Source: Omnitrophica bacterium RBG_13_46_9
GTDB lineage: Bacteria > Omnitrophota > Gorgyraeia > JABMRN01 > RBG-13-46-9
NCBI GenBank assembly: GCA_001804045.1
Contig: MHFD01000041.1
Coordinates: 1-8,423 of the forward strand
Length of the DNA: 8,423 nucleotides
Reading direction: 5' to 3'
Shown: piece after piece, positions 4,286-8,423 of the stretch
Position numbering within the stretch: the stretch's first letter is position 1
How the letters are laid out: every line of letters starts with the position of its first letter
The notes under the pieces: model-generated
Seen by the model: only the letters and a program-made list of their open reading frames with translations
The model's database searches: none
What the model was told of the DNA's origin: nothing
Program-made: the position numbers and the translations under genes

Positions 4286-4462
4286 ATGTTTACATTCAAT
4301 ATTGTCAGAAGAATAGGGGAGGGGAATTATCTCAGCGAAGACTGGTTTATTATCGAAAGGATCAGAAAAGAAAGAGCTCTTAATGGGGATCAGACGAAAT
4401 CGAGGAACAACGCGAACAACCCGAGTAAATCCGGCAAAAATGAAAAACAACGTTTTTCATAA
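4286..4462 (+). CDS. Possible small protein (58 aa) between mraZ and rsmH
   Basis: I do not recognise this ORF. AAGGAGG (4271-4277) lies 8 bases before the ATG at 4286, the only strong Shine-Dalgarno seen before any gene start in this window. The frame is open further upstream (to 4190), but the Shine-Dalgarno selects 4286. The product has a half with aromatic and charged residues (FNIVRRIGEGNYLSEDWF) and then a low-complexity tail rich in N, K, S and G. No membrane segment or known motif is seen. Its end overlaps the chosen rsmH start (4440) by 23 bp in another frame, which would allow translational coupling. It could be a real small dcw-linked protein, or a short ORF that merely loads ribosomes for rsmH. 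Even odds at best. Confidence 0.4.
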   Translation: MFTFNIVRRIGEGNYLSEDWFIIERIRKERALNGDQTKSRNNANNPSKSGKNEKQRFS

Positions 4463-5336
4463 GCCGGTGATGGCGGATGAAGTAATCGGATTTCTGCGAT
4501 TAAAAAAAGGAGATAAAGTTTTGGACGCGACGGTGGGTTGTGGAGGGCATGCGAGCCTGATCCTGGAGAAGATCCAGCCGGATGGGCTTCTTATAGCGGT
4601 CGATCTTGACCAAAAAGCGCTCGATATCTCACAGGCAAGGCTCGGCAATTTCAGCACAATATGCAAATGCGTCCATCGGAACTTCAGCGACATAGATGAG
4701 ATTCTGCCGGGACTGGGCGTTGACAGGATAGACGGGGCGCTTTTTGACCTGGGGATTTCAAGTTATCAGATCGAGGATTCCGGCAGGGGGTTCAGTTTTG
4801 AGCGCAACGGTTTTCTCGACATGAGGATGGACCTCGCGGCAAACACGTGCGCATACGACATCGTAAACAGATACAGTAAGCATGACCTCGAAGCCATTAT
4901 CCGTGATTTTGGGCAGGAGCGTTATTATAGAAAGATAACCGGCTTCATTCTTGAAAGAAGACGCAAAAGCCCGATAACCTCCTCACAGGAGCTCTCATGG
5001 GTCATAGGCCGCGCTGTCGGCGGCCGGTATAAGAAGCAAAGGATACATCCGGCTACGAGGACGTTTCAGGCGATCAGGATAGCGGTCAATGACGAATTAG
5101 AAAATATCGATCGGGCCCTGGTCAATGTCGTAGGATTTTTAAAGCCCAAAGCGCGGCTATGCGTCATATCTTTTCATTCGCTTGAGGACAGGATAGTAAA
5201 GATAAGATTTAAGGAATTTGAGAAAAGCGGAAAAGGACGGATAATTACGAAGAAACCGATGGCGCCCGCCGCTTGTGAGATACGGGAGAACCCTCGCGCA
5301 AGGAGCGCCAAATTGAGGGTATTTGAAGGCAAATAA
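4440..5336 (+). CDS. rsmH: 16S rRNA (cytosine(1402)-N(4))-methyltransferase RsmH
   Basis: RsmH (MraW) uses S-adenosylmethionine to N4-methylate C1402 in the decoding centre of 16S rRNA. From 4440 the product is 298 residues, normal for the family. Visible motifs are HKPVMADEV (7-15), the SAM-binding loop DATVGCGGHA (29-38), AVDLD (53-57), FDLGISS (102-108), HPATRTFQAIRIAVN (203-217), SFHSLEDR (244-251) and the C-terminal RSAKLR (288-293). An upstream ATG at 4383 would add 19 residues (MGIRRNRGTTRTT...) unlike the family, so 4440 is chosen, in an A-rich context without Shine-Dalgarno. It is the second conserved gene of the cluster, with the ftsL-like gene 50 bp downstream. Confidence 0.96.
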   Translation: MKNNVFHKPVMADEVIGFLRLKKGDKVLDATVGCGGHASLILEKIQPDGLLIAVDLDQKALDISQARLGNFSTICKCVHRNFSDIDEILPGLGVDRIDGALFDLGISSYQIEDSGRGFSFERNGFLDMRMDLAANTCAYDIVNRYSKHDLEAIIRDFGQERYYRKITGFILERRRKSPITSSQELSWVIGRAVGGRYKKQRIHPATRTFQAIRIAVNDELENIDRALVNVVGFLKPKARLCVISFHSLEDRIVKIRFKEFEKSGKGRIITKKPMAPAACEIRENPRARSAKLRVFEGK

Positions 5337-5386
5337 AGCAACAGCTTGCTGAGATTGCGTATTTTTGCAAAGAAGGCCGCATAACT

Positions 5387-5770
5387 ATGACAAAATTAAG
5401 ATTTAGTCACTCCTTAATTATTATATTATCCTGCGGTATATTAGCGCTTGGCTATGTACATCAGGAAATAGAAATTCTTAAAACGGGCTTTTTAATCAGT
5501 AAACGACATTGCGAACTCTCCTTCCTGCTTGACCAACACAGATCTTTGGTATATAATCTTTCCCAACTGGAAACGCCAAAAAGGATCGAAGATACCCTTT
5601 GCGTGAACGAAATCGTTCTTTGCATGCCCAGGACCGAAAATATGCGCCGCATCGAAAACACCGTTATGGCCGAAAGCGAAGAAAAGGTTAAGGCGGGCTA
5701 CAAAGAATCGTTTCTCGCGAAAATGTTCGATCGGGTTTCTGCAAAGGCAGAAGCTAAAGTCGTGAAGTAG
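5387..5770 (+). CDS. ftsL: FtsL-like cell division protein
   Basis: FtsL is a small single-pass membrane protein that joins FtsB and FtsQ and activates the FtsW-FtsI septal synthase. The 127-residue product has a short cytoplasmic start, one membrane helix (about residues 8-24, SLIIILSCGILALGYV), a periplasmic helical stretch (26-62) and the end motif TPKRIEDTL...IVLCMP (63-81), which corresponds to the family's P.RIE......L.L..P pattern. About 45 further, highly charged residues form an extra tail. FtsL proteins have very low sequence identity, so the call rests on size, topology, that motif and position between rsmH and ftsI. Four cysteines (16, 42, 72, 79) are unusual. A weak GAAGG lies before the ATG. 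Confidence 0.75.
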   Translation: MTKLRFSHSLIIILSCGILALGYVHQEIEILKTGFLISKRHCELSFLLDQHRSLVYNLSQLETPKRIEDTLCVNEIVLCMPRTENMRRIENTVMAESEEKVKAGYKESFLAKMFDRVSAKAEAKVVK

Positions 5771-5913
5771 AAAAATTTTGACTTTCGGTTACGGCGGTCA
5801 GGGATGGATTCCAAAGATTAAGTTGTGAAAGAAACTCAGCGACTCATCAGGATCTCCGTAATCAGGTCATTTACATTATATTAACGTTAATAAATAACTC
5901 CCCCTCGCAAACC
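5771..5913. other. 143-bp gap between ftsL-like and ftsI genes
   Basis: The ftsI frame stays open back to 5782 but offers no ATG or GTG before 5914. The gap carries the AT-rich 14-bp palindrome TATTAACGTTAATA (5879-5892), about 22 bases before the ftsI start. It could be a regulator site or part of an internal promoter region. No clear -35/-10 pair was found. Confidence 0.45.
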
Positions 5914-7602
5914 GTGCATATTAATTTTAGCAGGACTCGCCAGGCATTAATCTTTTCCATGCTTAGTTTTCTGTTTATAATTCTTTTCACCCGCCTTTTA
6001 TATATCCAGGTGATAAAACATGGCGTATATTCAAGCCTTGCCGAGAAACAGCATAAGATGTTCATAAGGATTGAGCCGCGACGGGGCAATATATACGATA
6101 GCCGGAACAGGGTATTGGCCGTATATTTAGACGTCCCTTCCGTATATGCGGTCCCCAGAGAAATAGAGGACAAGGAAGCGGCCGCCCGTATCCTGGCGGG
6201 CGCACTGGACATGGAAAAATCTGCCATCCTTGTGAAGCTTGAGAGAGACAATTACTTTGCCTGGATAAAGAGAAAAGTTGACGCAGATGTTACTAAAAAG
6301 GTAAAAGACCTTAACCTTCAAGGGGTGTATTTGACCAGCGAGTCAAAAAGGTTTTATCCCGGAGGACGGCTTGCCTGTCACCTCCTGGGGATAACGAATA
6401 TAGACAACCAGGGCCTGGAAGGATTGGAGCTTTATTATGACAATGTGCTTAGGGGTGAGTTTGGATGGCGCCGCACCTACAGGGACGCCAGAAGAAGAGA
6501 GATAGTCTCCTACCAAGAGGACGCGCTACCTGTGCGCAACGGGCAAGGGGTTGTCCTTACCATTGACGAGATCATACAGCACATTATCGAGAAAGAGATA
6601 GAGGTCCTGGTTGAAACGTATCGGCCCAAAGCCGTTTCTGTGGTAGCCATAGACCCTCAGAAAGGCGAAATTTTAGGGTTGGCCAATTACCCCTGGTTTG
6701 ACCCGAACAACACTTATAATATCGACGTTACCTCTATGCGCAATAGGGCCGTATCAGATTCGTTTGAACCGGGCAGCGTGTTTAAGATTGTCACGGCGAG
6801 CGCCGCAATAGAAGAGAATGTTGTGGATTTTGACACCCAATTTTTTTGCGAGAACGGCACCTATGCAATTTACAATAGAGTCCTGCACGATTATAGGCCT
6901 TACGGTAAATTGAGTTTCCGGGAGATCATAGAAAAGTCGAGCAATATCGGCGTGGCTAAAGTCGCGGATAAATTGGGGAAACGGAAGCTATGCGCGTATA
7001 TAAAGAGATTCAATTTCGACAGGCCAACCGGCATCGACCTGCCCGGCGAAGCCTATGGCATAATGCGCGACCTTTCCGGATGGGCGGATGTCGATATGAC
7101 GACGGTGCCCATAGGGCAGGGCATTGCCGTTACGGCTTTACAACTGGCTTCGGCCGTATCTGTCATAGCGAACCAGGGCGTTCTAATGCGGCCGTACGTG
7201 GTCCAGAAATTTCTGAACGAAGAAGGGGCGCCCATAAAAGAAAACGGGCCGAAGGTCATCAGGCGCGTGATTTCGGAAGAGTCCGCTTCCAAGGTCAAGG
7301 AGCTGTTAAGAGGTGTCGTAGAACGCGGCACCGGCAAGCAGGCGGCGCCCGATAATTACAGCGCGTGCGGCAAGACCGGGACAGCGCAAAAAGTGAGGCC
7401 CGGAGGCGGATACTACCAGGATAAATACATAGCCTCATTTATAGGATTTGCGCCTTACGATAATCCAAAAATAGCATTGGCGATATGCGTGGATGAGCCG
7501 CAGGGAAAGCATTTCGGGAGCCAGGTGGGGGGACCCGCGTTTAAGAGCATAATGGAAAAGGTATTGGCATACATGGAAGTGCAGCCCGACAAAAGGATAT
7601 AG
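5914..7602 (+). CDS. ftsI: Septal class B penicillin-binding protein FtsI (PBP3), peptidoglycan transpeptidase
   Basis: FtsI crosslinks septal peptidoglycan from the outer face of the inner membrane. The 562-residue product has a short basic N-terminus, a membrane anchor (about 11-34), a dimerisation/pedestal domain (RRGNIYDSRNRVLA at 56-69, GRLACHLLG at 151-159) and a transpeptidase domain with all three active-site motifs: SVFK (288-291, S288 nucleophile), SSN (342-344) and KTG (487-489, in GKTGTAQ). There is no C-terminal PASTA domain. The start is a GTG at 5914 with no Shine-Dalgarno. The next ATG (5959) would cut into the membrane helix, so GTG is preferred. Length is close to E. coli FtsI (588). 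It lies 42 bp before murE. Its place after ftsL and before murE makes FtsI more likely than an elongation PBP2 or sporulation SpoVD. Confidence 0.95.
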   Translation: MHINFSRTRQALIFSMLSFLFIILFTRLLYIQVIKHGVYSSLAEKQHKMFIRIEPRRGNIYDSRNRVLAVYLDVPSVYAVPREIEDKEAAARILAGALDMEKSAILVKLERDNYFAWIKRKVDADVTKKVKDLNLQGVYLTSESKRFYPGGRLACHLLGITNIDNQGLEGLELYYDNVLRGEFGWRRTYRDARRREIVSYQEDALPVRNGQGVVLTIDEIIQHIIEKEIEVLVETYRPKAVSVVAIDPQKGEILGLANYPWFDPNNTYNIDVTSMRNRAVSDSFEPGSVFKIVTASAAIEENVVDFDTQFFCENGTYAIYNRVLHDYRPYGKLSFREIIEKSSNIGVAKVADKLGKRKLCAYIKRFNFDRPTGIDLPGEAYGIMRDLSGWADVDMTTVPIGQGIAVTALQLASAVSVIANQGVLMRPYVVQKFLNEEGAPIKENGPKVIRRVISEESASKVKELLRGVVERGTGKQAAPDNYSACGKTGTAQKVRPGGGYYQDKYIASFIGFAPYDNPKIALAICVDEPQGKHFGSQVGGPAFKSIMEKVLAYMEVQPDKRI

Positions 7603-7644
7603 GGGCTTTCGGCATCCGCATAACGCAGGACTCAAGTCACAAAA

Positions 7645-8423
7645 ATGAGATTAAAGAAACTTCTTGAAGGGGTCGACGGCAAGATCGATCCGGAACTGCA
7701 AAAATTGGATATAACATCCGTCAGCGCTGACTCGAGAAATGTGACGAAAGGCGGCCTTTTTGTGGCGATAAAAGGCACAAGGTCCGATGGCAATAAATTT
7801 GTGGGAGAAGCTTTTCATAAAGGCGCCGCAGTTTCAATAGTGGAAGCGCGAGAAAGCTCCCTCGCGCGTATGGGCGGTCTTATCAGGGTCAGGGATTGCC
7901 GGAAGGCGCTTTCCGTGATCGCCAAAAACCTTTATCACTCGCCGTCCGAAAAACTGAAAGTCATCGGCATAACGGGTACAAACGGCAAAACGACGACCGC
8001 ATTCCTGACAGCAAGCGTATTCGAAAGTTCCGGCGTCCCCTGCGGAGTCATAGGCACCGTGGAATACAGGATCGGAAGACACCGCATACCGGCGGAAAGG
8101 ACAACGCCCGATGCGCTGGGCACAAATGACCTTCTTGACAGGATGCTTAAGAACGGCCTTATGGCAGCGGTCATGGAGGTTTCCAGCCATGCCCTTGACC
8201 AGAAAAGGGTCGAAGATATTTTTTTTGACGCGGCCATTTTCACGAATCTTACCCATGAGCACCTTGACTACCACGGCAGCATGGCGCGATACTTAACAAG
8301 CAAGACAAAGATATTCGCGAACCTTAAAAAAGGAGGGGTCGCAATAATAAACGCAGACGACAGACATGCCGGGGCGTGCCTTAAAAAAGTAACGTCCCGG
8401 AAAAAGATCACATATGGCCTGGA
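7645..8423 (+). CDS. murE: UDP-MurNAc-tripeptide synthetase MurE, N-terminal part (cut by window end)
   Basis: MurE adds the third amino acid (meso-diaminopimelate or lysine) to UDP-MurNAc-L-Ala-D-Glu in the cytoplasm, using ATP. The first 259 residues are visible with no stop. They show the N-terminal UDP-binding segment SADSRNVTKGGLFVAIKG (27-44), the ATP loop GITGTNGKTTT (108-118), TTPD (153-156), MEVSSHALDQKRV (177-189) and FTNLTHEHLDYHG (199-211). These are the family signatures, with H-E in place of the more usual R-D or Q-D before HLD. The decisive DNPR or lysine-type motif is beyond the edge, so the added residue cannot be told. ATG 7645 follows CACAAAA with no real Shine-Dalgarno. 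Confidence 0.96.
   Translation, partial: MRLKKLLEGVDGKIDPELQKLDITSVSADSRNVTKGGLFVAIKGTRSDGNKFVGEAFHKGAAVSIVEARESSLARMGGLIRVRDCRKALSVIAKNLYHSPSEKLKVIGITGTNGKTTTAFLTASVFESSGVPCGVIGTVEYRIGRHRIPAERTTPDALGTNDLLDRMLKNGLMAAVMEVSSHALDQKRVEDIFFDAAIFTNLTHEHLDYHGSMARYLTSKTKIFANLKKGGVAIINADDRHAGACLKKVTSRKKITYGL

Noticed and set aside
4383..4439. 19-codon N-terminal extension of RsmH
   Set aside because: The added residues do not resemble the family and there is no better ribosome-binding site; 4440 gives the usual N-terminus.
6990..7355. 121-aa + ORF inside ftsI, and - strand ORFs across ftsI and murE
   Set aside because: These are shadow frames of genes with complete catalytic motifs.

Overview
The window is bacterial chromosome. 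All coding genes are on the + strand. The right half is the start of a division and cell wall (dcw) cluster in the classical order mraZ, rsmH, ftsL-like, ftsI, murE; murE runs off the right edge. The left half holds a C4 zinc-ribbon coiled-coil protein, a compact RNase HI and an unusually long bacterial RNase P RNA. The first 1.35 kb has no protein gene, only a tRNA-Val(CAC) set among dense repeats and hairpins. The organism makes peptidoglycan, has moderate GC and mostly lacks recognisable Shine-Dalgarno sites. The style of intergenic word-like repeats together with this gene content suggests an uncultured lineage of the Omnitrophota/PVC kind, but that is a low-confidence inference, since no rRNA or other marker is present.

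Layout. 1-1350: two near-identical copies of a ~175-bp unit (1-179 and 1127-1301) bracket tRNA-Val (488-561). They also bracket four copies of a hairpin module whose arms differ but covary while the loop stays similar. GGATCC-centred palindromes and a series of short perfect hairpins fill the rest. 1351-2073: zinc-ribbon protein. 2100-2510: RNase HI. 2511-2853: gene-free spacer with more GGATCC palindromes. 2854-3510: RNase P RNA, followed by a strong intrinsic terminator (3514-3554). 3672-3741: sigma70-type promoter and three 10-bp-spaced MraZ boxes. 3742-8423: mraZ, a possible small ORF (4286-4462), rsmH, ftsL-like, ftsI and partial murE.

How it fits together. RNase HI, RNase P and a tRNA make the left half an RNA-processing neighbourhood. 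The promoter and MraZ boxes upstream of mraZ suggest that MraZ autoregulates the dcw operon. RsmH methylates 16S rRNA. FtsL-like and FtsI form part of the septal peptidoglycan synthase, and MurE supplies the third residue of the stem peptide. The most unusual content is the oversized RNase P RNA, the covarying hairpin-repeat family, the GGATCC double-hairpin family, and a small ORF with the only strong Shine-Dalgarno in the window.
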